NCBI RefSeq assembly: GCF_932526225.1
Contig: NC_064038.1
Coordinates: forward strand, 9,795,070-9,859,069
Direction: 5' to 3'
Length of the DNA: 64,000 nucleotides
From: Nematostella vectensis
Taxonomy: Eukaryota; Cnidaria; Anthozoa; Actiniaria; Edwardsiidae
Part shown: one piece after another, positions 12,801 through 23,654 of the stretch
Numbering within the stretch: the stretch's first letter is position 1
Layout of the letters: every line of letters starts with the position of its first letter
Position numbers and translations under genes: made by a program
The notes under the pieces: generated by a model
Seen by the model: the letters and a program-made list of their open reading frames with translations, nothing else
The model's database searches: none
What the model was told of the DNA's origin: nothing

Positions 12801-15800
12801 GCGGTTTGTCCAACTTCCTGTTGCCTTGGCGATGTCATCGTAGATGTCACACCATTGACACTGATTGACCGGGTTGATTTCTTGATGGCTGTAGTCCTTC
12901 CCTGGAATAAAACGTTTTCCTAGTTGCGAAGCTATCACTGGGAGTAGAGGGGTGTAGCAACTAAGAATAGGGTGTTGCGAGAGTTTGAGTGCGATAGGGG
13001 ATTTGGGTAGTAGTTCTTGGTTCGTACTTTTGTCACACCTAGTGATTTAGTTGTCAATTTACGTATCAAGTACATACTCTCTTCAGAAATAGGAAAATGG
13101 AGTTCCAGAAAATGGGTTTCAGGTTCACCACGGTCATTCAATTCTTGATATTAAAGCCGTTCACTCTACAAAAAAAGAAATGCCCACTTTGTTGACGATA
13201 TCAAGTAATCACTGGACAAATTAGTTTTCGGATACCTCTTCAAAAGTCTGCCCCTTCACTCTATCCTTACGTTATTACTCGTCTAGGTTATTATATTCGC
13301 CCTACCTCCAATTCTGCAAGTACAGTTCCTGTTTCTGAATCCGAAGCCGGGTTTATTACCACAGGCATAACCGTTGCAGAACTGACATCGCTCATTACAG
13401 GTCAGCGGCTTGCTGGTGCAAAGTCCGCGCGTGCAGGTGTCAGCGGCAGTGCACTTGTTGCCATCGTCACATGGTACACCGTCACGGCTTGTCCAACTGC
13501 TGGTGCTGACAGAAGGGTCACACCACTACATAACACAATATATGCTGGTCACACAACTAGGGTAACAAAATAATACTGGTCACACACTAAAGCAACATAT
13601 GATATACGGTAGTCACACAACTAAAGTAACATATTATATATGGTGCCCAGGCAACTGGAATAACATAAACATGCTGGTCACACAACAACAGTACCATGAT
13701 GCATAGTGGTCACACAACTACCATTACCTGATATATGGTATTTTTGGGTAGAAAACCTTTCCAAGATTAGCCGCGTCTTCACGACATTCTGTATTATCGC
13801 GCATTCGTGCTTACCTGACAGGGATTTCCAGGAAGAAACTGCTTTGTTGCAAAGCACGTCCGCTGACCTTCATGCTCGATGATGCAGTACCCAGGATTCA
13901 ATGGGCACCCGAACCCATCGTGATGCTCGCAAGGCAAGCAGGGATACGGGACGCCTTTTAAGCACGTGCCATTGAAGCATCGATCATTCTTGGTTTTCAC
14001 GTTGTTGTCTGTGCAGGGAAGGTTGTTGTTGACCGTCCATCGGTAAATGTTATTGCTGTCGCATTCCTAGAAAGTATCGTGTTAGAATTCGACCTTACAC
14101 GTCAAGCCGATTGTCATATGAATTATTTGATCTAGGGAAGAGCCGTCAGTTGGTCGCGGGGATTGTGAAGTAAATGCGCATATAGAGCACAAAAGAGCTT
14201 GAGGAGACCCCGCTATTACGAACCCCATTACACAAAATATAATGCCACCACTATTATTGATTATTATCAATATCAAATTGTTATGATGATGATGATAATG
14301 TTATGATCAAATTCTTGTGAGGGAAGGACCTTTTTTGCCATTCACCAAGACCAAACAAAAACATCCCACCCCTCCCTCAGATTTAGTGTGGGGGTACTTT
14401 ACCTGACACTGGTACCCAGGCCTCAAATCTCTGTGCGTGAAGCACGTCCTCGTGCCATTCACCACGATCAAACAAACACCTCCAACATCCCACCCCTCCC
14501 CCAGGTTCAGTATGGGGGTATTATTTTACCTGACACTGGTACCCAGGCCTCAAATCCTTGTGCGTGAAGCACGTCTTTGTGCCAGTCACCACGATCAAAC
14601 AAAAGCCGGGTTTGACGACGCACGTGTCCGCATGGCATTTTTCACACGGCAAGCACGTGTACGGAGTGCCAACACACCGCTGATTGACGCATCGATCATT
14701 CTTTGTACACGCCACACCGTCGCTGCAACTCGGCGCGTCTCGATGGCTCCATGCAAACATGTTGGCGCTGCTGCAGACCTTAAGGGAGAAGATCGTTACA
14801 AAGAAGTGTTATAAAGGGCCGGTTTTTTTAATAGATGAATTCGAGGTCGATGAAGCTACAAAGGAAGTCCGTTAAAATCCTTAGGTTCGACTTGCGAGAC
14901 ATTGCTGTTTTGTTTTTGTTTTGAAAATATACAAAACTTGGATCATTCAAAATACATCTTTCCCTGTATTACTTGATACTTCAAAATAGGATTGAGCTGT
15001 TTTAGTTGTAGGATGTATTGAAATTTATGGAGAGTTAAGTGGATTATTATCTTATTCGAACAGGGTTTCATAGCCTACGAAACTACGCGTCATGCAAGTC
15101 GGATCGACAGGCTTTAACGCGTACCTCATGTATACTTTTCACGATGAATTCGAGGTCGATGAGCCTCCGTTAGCTCACACCGTAGGGAAACAACAAAACA
15201 GTTCAGAACTCGCGGGGAGTTCTTATTCGAAAATATTTGACTGGGAAATTGAGGTCAGTTCGAGTTAGCAACTGTGCTTGCGTCACTTATGCGTGAGAAA
15301 TGTGTAAATACTAGAAATGTTCGTTTTTTTAGCACGAATCCCCCCCCCCCCCGCCCACAAACACACCTACTCCAAAAGAGCATTTACAGTGAGGACACAG
15401 AAAGCGGGCCATTCTGAACAACTTTGACCAATCAGATTCGTCTTGAACACCGTAAACATTTTGAAAAGAAAGTTCAGCCAATGAAAAACGCCGGACGTTG
15501 TTTAAAAATACGACTGTTTGAGCCGCTTTCCCACTCTCGACTACACGTACAAGATCAAATAAACAGCGTCCGGCGTTTCTCTTTGGCTGAACTTTTTCTT
15601 TAAATGTTTACGGGTTTCAAGCCGAATCTGATTGGTCAAAGTTGTTCAGCATGGCGATGGCCCGCTTTCCTCACTGTAAACAATCCTCACAGTAAACAAT
15701 ATCGATCACCCATTGAAAATACAGCGGTTTATTTGCAAGCAAACATCAAAATAACAATCTAAAAATGTAGTCTGATATGTTATTGACGATATTTGATTGA

Positions 15801-16072
15801 AAATATCTTGGTTACTCGCTGGAATAAGCAGATGGAAATGGATTCTTTGAGTGACTCGCCATTGAGCTGGAGCATAACATGGCGGCGTACCTGACAGGGA
15901 TTGTGTTGGTTGACAGTGCCGTAAGGATAACACGTCCCGCCGATAGAGCACTGCCTGAGCTCGCATCGAGTTCCAAGCTTGGTGTAACACGGCTTGCATT
16001 TGCACGTGTAGCTGCCGTACGTGTTGGTGCAGAAGTGCTGGCATGGTCTCTGTGTGGCACACTCGTCAATAT
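3510..16072 (-). CDS. large extracellular protein: EGF, Cys-rich modules, ~20 FN3-like repeats (5' end missing)
   Basis: Eight exons, in coding order: 16072-15891, 14778-14530, 14066-13815, 13525-13306, 12919-12583, 12063-6390, 5740-5132, 3896-3510 (stop at 3510). All have GT-AG borders and matching phases (1 into the first; then 0,0,0,1,2,0,0), about 2,500 codons. Order of domains: calcium-binding-type EGF (starts DIDEC), four Cys-rich modules built around PC-DDG-CT--D-C--G-C, then about 20 repeats of ~110 aa. Each repeat has a VDxTPP linker, an ESGI-x-YEWAIG-like core and a YYVTV-A-N-AGL strand, as in FN3 folds. No transmembrane segment is visible at the C terminus, so a secreted matrix or mucus protein is likely (inference). 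The signal peptide exon was not found and must lie above 16072. The exact family name is not recognised. Confidence 0.85.
3973..4393. mobile_element. MITE with CAGGGCTT ends and 6-bp target duplication
   Basis: It starts CAGGGCTTTTG and ends with the reverse complement of CAGGGCTTCTG. Direct repeats ACTATA flank both ends (3967-3972 and 4394-4399). Internally the motif TTCCGCGTAATTT is repeated. Ends and duplication fit a hAT-like non-autonomous element, but the superfamily is inference. It lies in the last intron of the FN3 gene. Confidence 0.8.
5132..5740 (-). CDS. penultimate exon of the FN3-repeat gene
   Basis: 203 codons, phase 0 at both ends, acceptor GCTGTAG before 5740 and donor AAG/GTAGGA after 5132. 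It codes two FN3-like repeats. The first contains CVGSTPAGCQ and paired cysteines (CNDC); the second contains FIDHESGIKSCQFAI and a VDVTPPTK linker. The extra cysteines in the first repeat also occur in a few repeats of the giant exon, suggesting a disulfide-bearing subtype. Confidence 0.85.
6160..6270. repeat. 32-bp tandem repeat, ~3.5 copies
   Basis: Three complete 32-bp units starting at 6160, 6192 and 6224 and a partial one at 6256, each carrying CCCTAAGGGATAGCAC and TTGAGCATTTGTTACA. The units are nearly identical, so the expansion is recent. Located in the intron just after the giant exon. Confidence 0.9.
6390..12063 (-). CDS. giant FN3-repeat exon (5,674 nt)
   Basis: A single uninterrupted exon of about 1,891 codons, acceptor TTTGCAG before 12063 and strong donor GAT/GTAAGT after 6390. 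It holds about 17 tandem FN3-like repeats of roughly 111 aa. Linkers read VD-TPP or ID-TPP followed by G-V-DG, and each repeat has a conserved W after the DG segment, an ESGI/ESEI turn and an AGL motif near the last strand. Repeats are well diverged from each other, so the array is old. Many NxS/T sites suggest glycosylation. Its GC content is higher than that of the surrounding introns. Animal FN3 domains are usually split by introns, so such a long intronless run is unusual. Confidence 0.9.
12583..12919 (-). CDS. Cys-rich exon 5 of the FN3-repeat gene
   Basis: 337 nt, enters in phase 1 and leaves in phase 2 at the donor AA/GTATGT. It contains CQWCD, PCNDRNPCTKRDQC and GKCEGVAYSC, then a second set of cysteines (CILRSEC-GDGTC-GTIC). 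Joining to the giant exon gives PEK followed by CDGRLGTCP, so the last cysteines of the module are coded at the start of the giant exon. Confidence 0.85.
13306..13525 (-). CDS. Cys-rich exon 4 of the FN3-repeat gene
   Basis: 220 nt, acceptor ATGTAG before 13525, donor G/GTAGGG after 13306, phase 0 to 1. It codes WCDPS, then PCDDGNKCTAADTC, LCTSKPLTC, CQFCNGYACGNKPGF and CTCRIG. It has no in-frame ATG, and only splice-phase logic and the shared cysteine pattern identify it. Confidence 0.8.
13815..14066 (-). CDS. Cys-rich exon 3 of the FN3-repeat gene
   Basis: 84 codons, phase 0 at both ends. It starts ECDSNNIYRW and contains PCTDNNVKTKNDRC, GTCLKGVPYPCLPCEHHDGF, NPGYCIIEHEGQRTCF and ends NPCQ. 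The module closely parallels the exon at 14530-14778, so the two arose by exon duplication. Confidence 0.85.
14336..14579. repeat. tandem duplication of an exon 3' end with decoy splice donor
   Basis: Copy 1 (14336-14452) and copy 2 (14453-14579) are near-identical and both contain the minus-strand exon end (RPGYQCQ) plus its GTAA donor. Copy 2 supplies the true end of the exon at 14530. Copy 1 lies in the following intron as a partial exon ghost with a complete donor at about 14402. Confidence 0.85.
14530..14778 (-). CDS. Cys-rich exon 2 of the FN3-repeat gene
   Basis: 83 codons, phase 0 at both ends, acceptor TTAAG before 14778. It begins VCSSANMFAW and contains SCSDGVACTKNDRC, RCVGTPYTCLPCEKC, KPGFCLIV and TKTCF, ending GYQCQ. 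A nearer CAG acceptor exists but gives the wrong phase, whereas this start matches the sister exon at 14066. Confidence 0.8.
15387..15676. mobile_element. foldback MITE flanked by TA
   Basis: Two long arms of about 125 bp are inverted copies of each other: both run from CAGTGAGG through AAAGCGGGCCAT and GACCAATCAGATTCG to GTTCAGCCAA and CGCCGGACG. The ends are flanked by TA on each side (15385-15386, 15677-15678), as for Tc1/mariner-type insertions. No coding capacity. Located in the first recognised intron of the FN3 gene. Confidence 0.85.
15891..16072 (-). CDS. EGF-like exon, first recognised exon of the FN3-repeat gene
   Basis: 182 nt, phase 1 in and phase 0 out. Acceptor CTGCAG is followed by DIDECATQRPCQHFC, NTYGSYTCKCKPC and RCELRQC, a calcium-binding EGF signature with the typical phase-1 start. 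It ends NPCQ like the two following exons. At least one upstream exon must supply the first base of the Asp codon and the signal peptide. Confidence 0.8.
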
Positions 16073-18568
16073 CTGCAGATGCGAAGGTACGGTAGCGTTT
16101 AATAGTTGCTTGTCTCGAACAACGAGCTGCATGAGTTCTGTGGCATTCAGCGCGTATAAGCGAGGCTCTGGCAGCTCGAAGTTGGTTGACAACTGTCTTT
16201 CAACTTTGATCGTTTTACAAGAAAGCTTGCGATAGTTCAACAACAATCAATTGTGAACTCCGACTTGCCAAAGACTAGCTTTTTGCGCACGAATGCTACA
16301 TGATTCCCAAAATATGGGAATTAGCCGATGCGGCGGCCAAGCTTGTGGGGGGAGGGGTAGCGCTCGAGCCATATCACCATCAATCAATGGCTGTCGTTTT
16401 TCTAACTGGCCCGCGGGAGACCTGTGATATATTTTAAAACGATAGGGACTAGGCTCCATTTCCAAGATGGCTGCCAGCAAAATCGTAGTAAACACGAATT
16501 CCTGCAAGTTATGTATATGTTATGTATATGTTATGTAATGCCTAATCAGGAAATGGTCGTGCGAGCTAGAAAAACGACAGTTTTTAAAACAAGATTTACT
16601 GATATAGCCCAAAACAGGAGGATGAAGCGCAGGCTTTCCTTGATAACAAAGCTTCGGGGATTGGAGTAACGAAATGACCAAAAACAACCACACGAATCAC
16701 ATCAGGGACTGTATTCCTCGTGAGTTTTTAAGGAATAACTGTTGTTAAATGTGTGATGATCGCGATGCCGATATTTTGTCCTATAAATTGGGTAACGAAA
16801 ATGCTACTGGTGATGGTGGTGATAATGATGATGACGATGATGACACCGAGATAAGCATGATAGCATTATGTGATATGATAATAGATGCGATGGCATTGGC
16901 TAAGAGTGACGGTGTAAAATCACAATGAAAATAAGATACCTTATATAGTGACTGCTATTACATCGTAAAAAAGCTAACTTGATGGTATTCCATATTGTCG
17001 TTTGTAAAGAAAAACCTTTAATATCTCATTAAATTATGTTACGACCAGACTTTGTCCTTTCTTCACGTTCAACCACAGGAATACCATCGGAACTCCTGCG
17101 ATTTACCCTGACGAGTACGCTTCTTTATTCGCGAATCTGAAGTGGAGCTAAGGAGGCTCTAGTGCCTTCTAGGGATTGAACTACAGTGACGCGCCAAGAC
17201 CCCCTTTGCGTTCTTAAATCTTTGACTTTTGGTTCAATATTAGCAGATTGCGTTCTTAAATCCTTTTTTTTTTTGGTTCTATATTTGCAGATTGCGGTCC
17301 TAAATCTTTGTCTATTGGTTCTATATTTGCAGATTGCGTTCTTAAATCTTTGTATATTGGTTCAATATTAGCAGATTGCGTTTTTAAATCTTTGTCAAAG
17401 CAATTATTTCTTGTACAAAACTTATATTTAAATCCTTCAATGTATTGGGTTCCTACTATACACAGGCGATCCTACACATACACATAGCTTAATACAACCG
17501 GATAAAAAATACGGGGGAGCGAATTTGGATTTGTTTGTATAAATAGCAGCTGGGTAGGAGCATTTTTTTAAACAGATCAGGAACTGCTAAAAAATATGCA
17601 GATCTCAAAAGGAAAAAAATCCCCGTCTTTCGGATGATTTTATTTTATCCCGGTCAATTCGAGTCCAGTTTATATTTAACTCTCTCCATAATTGTTGCGA
17701 TGTAGCTCAGTTGCTGTAGTTGATGTAGCTAGCTTGACTTCCAAGGGCATGATCCAAGCGTGACTTCCACTTGGGTGGTCTTCAAGGTCGACAACATTCA
17801 TTATGTCGGCGCCAAAAAGTACAAAAAAACTAATACTGTTTAAAAATTTAGCAATAACTTAGCGTTAAATCGGTATAGAAACGTTTCAGAAATGTATATT
17901 ATAGCTATTTCCTTGTGTATTGCATAGAAATTTGCAAGCGCCTTCACCAGAAACCAGACAAAATATTCTAATCAGACATTAGTCTAGGGTCCACATTAAT
18001 TACAGAAGTTGCTGTAAATAATTTAAGAAACCATAATTATAATGCCTTTCCATCGATTCTAGGTGATTTTACACGGTAAATAGCTTTTTTCTATAGATTT
18101 CTCCTCTACGGTGATATTTTTTGGAGAAAGACTTATAACTGTATACTTTCAGGGTGCTTTTCTTGCGAGACACGGAGATCTGAAGGACATAACCCCTTTT
18201 GGCTGCTGGAAATAAATTTGTGCTTCTGTGAAATCTTGAAAATGGCGCCTTTGCGAGTGTGATCCTCTCGCTTACAAAAACGCATGAGTTGGAACTATTT
18301 ATCCGGTATAATCTTGAAATAAAAACGATTTTGCACACTTCCTCTCCGGAAATGTGTGGAAATGGCGTGGATGTGGAGTTTTCTAGCTCAGGCGTTTTTT
18401 TTTCGTAAAAGTTTGTCAACAGTCTGACACTCCTTAGCGTATAATATATAGTATAGATATTAAGGAATAAGGCCGTGCGGACTTCAAAAAATGTAGTGGA
18501 AACATATGCCGACAAAATTGAATCGAAACTTTACTGATTCTGTCAAAACGACTTTTGACAATCAGCGT
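16073..18568. other. intergenic/5' region, no supported gene
   Basis: It should contain the 5' exons or promoter of the FN3 gene, but none could be placed. A minus-strand peptide starting MQEFVFTTILLAAIL at 16507 looks weakly signal-peptide-like but its possible donor is in the wrong phase. There is a GATGATGATG stretch near 16825-16850 and a tandem repeat at 17203-17397. The AT-rich open frame at 18069-18515 (-) lacks protein character. Confidence 0.5.
17203..17397. repeat. 42-43-bp minisatellite, ~4.6 copies
   Basis: Units begin TTGCGTTCTTAAATC and end near TTGGTTCAATATTAGCAGA. Four complete units and one partial, differing by a few substitutions and a T-run expansion in the second. No gene overlaps it. 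Confidence 0.85.
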
Positions 18569-18608
18569 TACGAAATAATTGAATTAGGTCTTGTTTTATT
18601 TGCCCTAC

Positions 18609-18945
18609 CGTGTTCACAGCACGTTCCTCGATATCCAACTCTACAGCGACAATACCCGTTGGCCGGGGTACCACCATTCCTACATGCATCTCTATTACAA
18701 GCAATAGTCTCCGAGAGATGATAGGGACATGTTCCACCACATTCCTGTGCCCTCGTTACTCGCCTGGTGCGAGTTCTAGTTCCCGAGTTCCCACATTGAT
18801 GCGAGCAGGAAGAATACGAGCTCCAACCGGACACGATGCAATTCTTAGCTGTACAAGGGGGAGGCCTACGACGTCTTCGTCTTCGCCGCCAGCCATTTAC
18901 CCCCGATACTAACAGCAATAAGACCACGATGGCAGCGACTCTCAT
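18609..18945 (-). CDS. secreted Arg-rich/TSP1/EGF peptide, copy A (exon 1)
   Basis: ATG at 18945. Signal peptide MRVAAIVVLLLLVSGVNG, then W, eight arginines and PPP, a thrombospondin type-1 repeat (SGWSSYSSCSHQCGNSG, RTRTRRVTRAQECGGTC, then C) and an EGF-like tail (CRNGGTPANGYCRCRVGY to TCCE). It ends in phase 1 at a GTAGGG donor; reading through would add only 12 more residues, so a second exon is expected below 18560 but was not found. The poly-Arg stretch would suit propeptide cleavage or binding to acidic polymers (inference). The core is nearly identical in DNA to copies B and D. Function is unknown; I do not assign one. Confidence 0.8.
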
Positions 18946-19186
18946 GGCTCTCGTGAGTCACATACAAGTGTGAAAATGCTTCAAGGTTTCCCGCCTTGAA
19001 ACCAGATATTCTAAGGCTGTGAAGCTAACTTATATTTTAAAGTTCCGCATTCCACCTACTTAAGCACATCATTTATAATATATCAACTTAATGGCATAAT
19101 CGTTATCCAAAAGCAAAGGCATTGTACAAAAGGTTACAAAGGTGGCGGTCGTCTAAACACAAATTTGGTAAACGAGCTACTTTTGT

Positions 19187-19250
19187 AGGTGCGAGTTCCC
19201 GAGTTCCCACATTGATGCGTGCAGGAAGAATACGAGATCCAGCCGGACCT
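19187..19250 (-). pseudogene. TSP1-EGF family fragment (part of TSP1 repeat)
   Basis: About 64 bp matching the family TSP1 segment GWISYSSCTHQCGNSGTRT on the minus strand. It then runs into a sequence (TTTGGTAAACGAGCTACTT) that also lies upstream of pseudogene C near 24760. Remnant of a partly duplicated block. Confidence 0.7.
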
Positions 19251-19510
19251 ATAAATAGAGTGTATTGCGACTCTTGAAGTGTTTTTGAAATTGCTAACTA
19301 AGCCTAAGTGCATCCCAGTTGTCATACGCAAAATGGCGTATCATAGATATAGAATGACAGCCACGGGCCTTATTCTTGAGGTTTGTGGGTACTGATAAGT
19401 ATAAAAAGCTACATAGGCTTTTGAATATGGTGATGAGTGCGAATTGGTCAGCAATTGACAAGTGACCAGACAGGAGCGAATGTCAGCCGAAAGTTAACAA
19501 ACAGCATTAA

Positions 19511-19755
19511 ACACGAGGTTCCGCTATAAAAGGGAAAGCTCCCCCACCCCCGGGCTCAAGAACAATTCAGTCAGCCGTCAATGAGTCAACATGTCAGAAC
19601 AATCGCTCTGAGCGCTAAATTCAAATTTCATATTCTAAACCAAATCAATAATCATTCCTAGACTTGTCCATCTAAAATGGTTCTATCTATAGTAAAATAA
19701 TGCTATACCAAGCTGTGTGCGCTCTAAAATAAGAGCATTTTCATCACAGCGCGAG
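19511..19755 (+). repeat. dispersed repeat, truncated copy of the 47.0-kb MITE
   Basis: Begins ACACGAGGTTCCGC and continues through GTCAATGAGTCAACATGTCA and ATGCTATACCAAGCTGTGTG to GAGCATTTTCATCACAGC. The same order occurs at 47034-47285. The right terminal inverted repeat of the complete copy is missing here. Confidence 0.8.
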
Positions 19756-19811
19756 AATATTATTAGAATAATTGAATAATAGTCGCTGCTATAATGTTTA
19801 AGACCATAATA

Positions 19812-20040
19812 GCAGCGACTGAGTTCTGGTGAGCCACATATGTGAAAATGCTACGAGGTTTCCCGCGTGACGCTGAAGGTAGGTTAAACAAATATTAGAT
19901 TTGGTTCCGCATTCCAACTGGACAAGATATAGTTCTTTTTGTGGCAAACAGAAGGGGGTGGTGGTCTACGGCGCCTAAGGTTCCACCAAACTTGTACCGC
20001 TGATGCTAACAACTAATACTAAAATGGCACCCTTTCTCAT
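19812..20040 (-). pseudogene. TSP1-EGF family remnants: promoter/5' UTR copy and signal-peptide fragment
   Basis: 19812-19920 resembles the upstream region of copies A and C (GTGAGCCACAT, GAAAATGCT, GGTTTCCCGC, GTTCCGCATTCC). Separately, 19931-20040 (-) starts MRKGAILVLVVSISG like copy B but hits stop codons in the Arg/Pro-rich part and lacks TSP1 and EGF. Dead duplicates. Confidence 0.7.
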
Positions 20041-20385
20041 GGCATAGATCTATGGTCTATGAAGACTAAGAGAAGGCGAGGATAGCACTGATTGATAAAA
20101 AGAACCTGTTTTGAACTTGATTGTACGAGCATTTCTTAACGGACTGTGATGCGTGCTCAAGATGTTTGTGGGATATGGTAATGACGGAGAAATTAACCAA
20201 TCATAACACAGCGAATGCGGTAATGACGGAGAAATTATCCAATCATAACACAGCGAATGCATATAATTTCGGTGCTGAAGCATAACAAGGGTTATTTATT
20301 CCCTTTAAGTTTTACGCCAGACGTTTGCGTCAAGAGGATCATCAAACTTTTTTGCAATTTTAATTTTTACAAAAAAAAAATCCTT

Positions 20386-21449
20386 TCACAAATTATTTTT
20401 TATGCCTTTTTGTTGAATAATAAAAACTTTTTCAATGTCATCGGACCTATCGACTATCAAGTCTCCCAATAACTTCTCACTCATAGATGATCCTTTTTTG
20501 TTGTCAAGTATAGTTCTAGCGATCTTGAACAATCCTCGTGCTAGTGCTTTATCTCCCGTGAGCAGCTGCATTTTTTCTTTAGTTGGATCTCTGGGTGGCT
20601 ATGCTCAAACCAATGCAACAAAAAGATGCAATGAAGAGGGGATTAAAGAGAAATTTGACATTATTAGGGTGATCAGCTGACAAGATTCCAAAACTTTTAT
20701 TCGATTTGCAGTGCTTTTCTCTCTACTGCAGCGAAAATATAGACTACTGGGTCTACCAGCATGCTCACTTGGCATATGTTGTCGCTGCCTACACCTTGTC
20801 TCTACTGTTTTAAATAAAATTGCGTAAAGTTTGACCTTTGTGGAAGCGTGGAAGAGAAAAAAATAAACTTAACCCTCGGATTCTGAAGGTGCTTGCCAGA
20901 CGATTCCACTGAGAAATACGTTTAAACACATTCTCTTAGTATTTGAGTACTTTTACAAAGGAATAATGCTTCATGCCAGATAAACTATATAAATGTTTGT
21001 TTGAAGTCTTAAGAACTGCTTAGAATTGTTTTTGTTATCGACCTTTTGGACAATTTAGAAGAAATCTCTATCGAGTGTATTCTACTTGTCTTACCAAGTT
21101 CGCAGCACGTTCCTCGATATCCAACTCTACAGCGACAATACCCGTTGGCCGGGGTACCGCCATTCCTACATGCATCTCTATTACAAGCAATAGTCTCCGA
21201 GAGATGATAGGAACATGTTCCACCACATTCCTGTGCCCTCGTTACTCGCCTGGTGCGAGTTCTAGTTCCCGCGTTCCCACATTGATGCGAGCAGGAAGAA
21301 TACGAGGTCCAACCGGACACGATACAATTCTTTGGATGGCAAACAGGAGGAGGAGGAGGTCTACGGCGTCTACGGCGCCTACGGTTCCAAAAACCCTGTA
21401 CCGTTGATGCTAACAACAGCAGCAATACCAAAATGGCACCCACTCTCAT
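20386..21449 (-). CDS. secreted Arg-rich/TSP1/EGF protein, copy B (two exons)
   Basis: Exon 1 21449-21095: signal peptide MRVGAILVLLLLLASTVQG, eight arginines and a proline run, TSP1 repeat and EGF-like tail ending CCEL, phase 1 at donor G/GTAAGA. Proposed exon 2 20588-20386: acceptor CCCAGAG, 66 codons plus stop, containing KALARGLFKIARTILDN and a charged C-terminal half ending KGIKNNL. Together 185 aa. Exon 2 is supported by an open frame, phase match and a diverged equivalent at 23566-23654. It looks helical and has no cysteines. The exon-1 core is almost identical to copies A and D. Exon 1 is secure; exon 2 is inference. Confidence 0.75.
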
Positions 21450-21912
21450 GGCATAGATGATAACGGTAAAGTTAGGCTGGTTCCAATAGTAAGAAAGGTT
21501 GATCTGTTCTTCAAACCAAGACTTGTTTCGTCTGAACTTCTAATTCAAGACGCTTCGAGGGATAACTTCCGCCTTACTCTACGCCATAGTCACGTGAGGT
21601 CCTCTATTGGCATTTAAAAAAAACCTCAAACTTACAGACTTTGAAAGGAAACCTGCTCTATGGGAAATTCAAGAAAAAGCAAGGATAGCACAGATTTCTT
21701 AAATAGATTCCGACACTGAGATGTGCTTAAGAGGGTTACGAGATGCGGTAAAATTATCCCTAACACAGCGAATGCGCTAATGACGGAGAATAAACCAGTC
21801 ATATTGCAGTAGATACGGTATGACGGATAAGTTACTAATCAAAACACAGCGAATGCGCCTCTTTTCATTATTAAAGCACAACTAGGGTTATTTTCCATTT
21901 TTTATAATGATC

Positions 21913-22095
21913 TCCAGGGGCAGATCGAGCTTTTTCCCAAAGGGGGGTGTACCCAAAATATTTCGTCATTATTACCTAATAACGATTTCGAAATGAACAG
22001 ACACAATGAAAACAATAAAACAAGCAACCCAAGGAGGGGGGTTTAAACCCCCTAAGCCCCCCCCCCCCCCCCCACCGTAGATCCGTCTCCAAAAA
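21913..22095. mobile_element. possible degenerate MITE with G/C-rich ends
   Basis: The left end CAGGGGCAGATCGAGC and the reverse complement of the right end (GGAGACGGATCTACGG) are loosely similar, flanking G-rich and C-rich runs. This sequence interrupts the duplicated block shared with 20250-21450. No clear target-site duplication, so the call is weak. Confidence 0.4.
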
Positions 22096-22257
22096 TTATG
22101 ATAATAAGTAAACTAAAATCTTGTGGACATCTTACGCTCACGTTTGCTTCTTAGAGGAGCATTAAACCTTTCTGCAATTTTAATTTTTACAAGAGATTCT
22201 TTCACAAATTGATTTTAGGCCTTTTTATTGAAAAACAAAAAAAAAAAAAACGTTTTC

Positions 22258-23141
<884 letters not shown>

Positions 23142-23142
23142 G

Positions 23143-23450
23143 AGATCCGTGTCATTTTGATACGACCCGTCGCCACGAAAACGGATACTGAAACGATAAC
23201 AAGCTGTACAGCGCATGTGTACTCGCTCGCCAAGTGGACTGGACCTGAGTTCCATCGTTTTCGAAACGTTCCGTTTTCGTCTGTCCCCACGGCAACGAAA
23301 GGGTATCGTTTTCAAATCGTTCCGTTTTCTGTCATCGTTTTCGCGTTTACGTGTGGACGATACCCGTATCCGTAATAAAAAGGTTGCGTTTTCAAACGAA
23401 AACGGATACCTGGGGAAGGGGTCTACGTTTTGCAAATTATTCGTCTTGCA
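23143..23450. repeat. probable repeat element rich in CGTTTTCG motifs
   Basis: Variants of CGAAAACGGATAC and its reverse complement occur several times in both orientations (about 23176, 23260, 23310, 23350, 23397). This palindromic structure suggests a DNA-transposon fragment. Family unknown. Confidence 0.4.
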
Positions 23451-23565
23451 TGTCTATATCTTTGTATTGTTTCTGTATATTTTTTGCATTAAGTTGACTC
23501 AATAAAGTTATTTACGTCAGACGCTTTTGAACTTTATGCCATCGCGCCATGCGACCTAACATCTA

Positions 23566-23654
23566 TCAATTCTTCTGCAAGATCACCTCACTCATAAATA
23601 ATCCTTTTTTTAATTCGGTAATTTGTTTTTCACGTAAACAGTTGCATATTCTTT
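23566..23654 (-). pseudogene. exon-2-like segment of TSP1-EGF copy C
   Basis: Acceptor TTACAG before 23654, then 28 codons and a stop in the frame expected after the family's phase-1 donor, ending FMSEVILQKN. It aligns in position and flanking sequence with exon 2 of copy B (20386-20588) but is shorter. Flanks on both sides are shared with 20560-20830. Confidence 0.55.

Noticed and set aside
16423-16507. Signal-peptide-like start (MQEFVFTTILLAAIL) as first exon of the FN3 gene
   Set aside because: The only nearby donor leaves phase 2, but the EGF exon needs phase 1; the hydrophobic stretch is short.
18069-18515. 148-codon open frame on the minus strand, considered as second exon of TSP1-EGF copy A
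   Set aside because: AT-rich, no conserved motif, no similarity to exon 2 of copy B, and no acceptor in the right phase was found.
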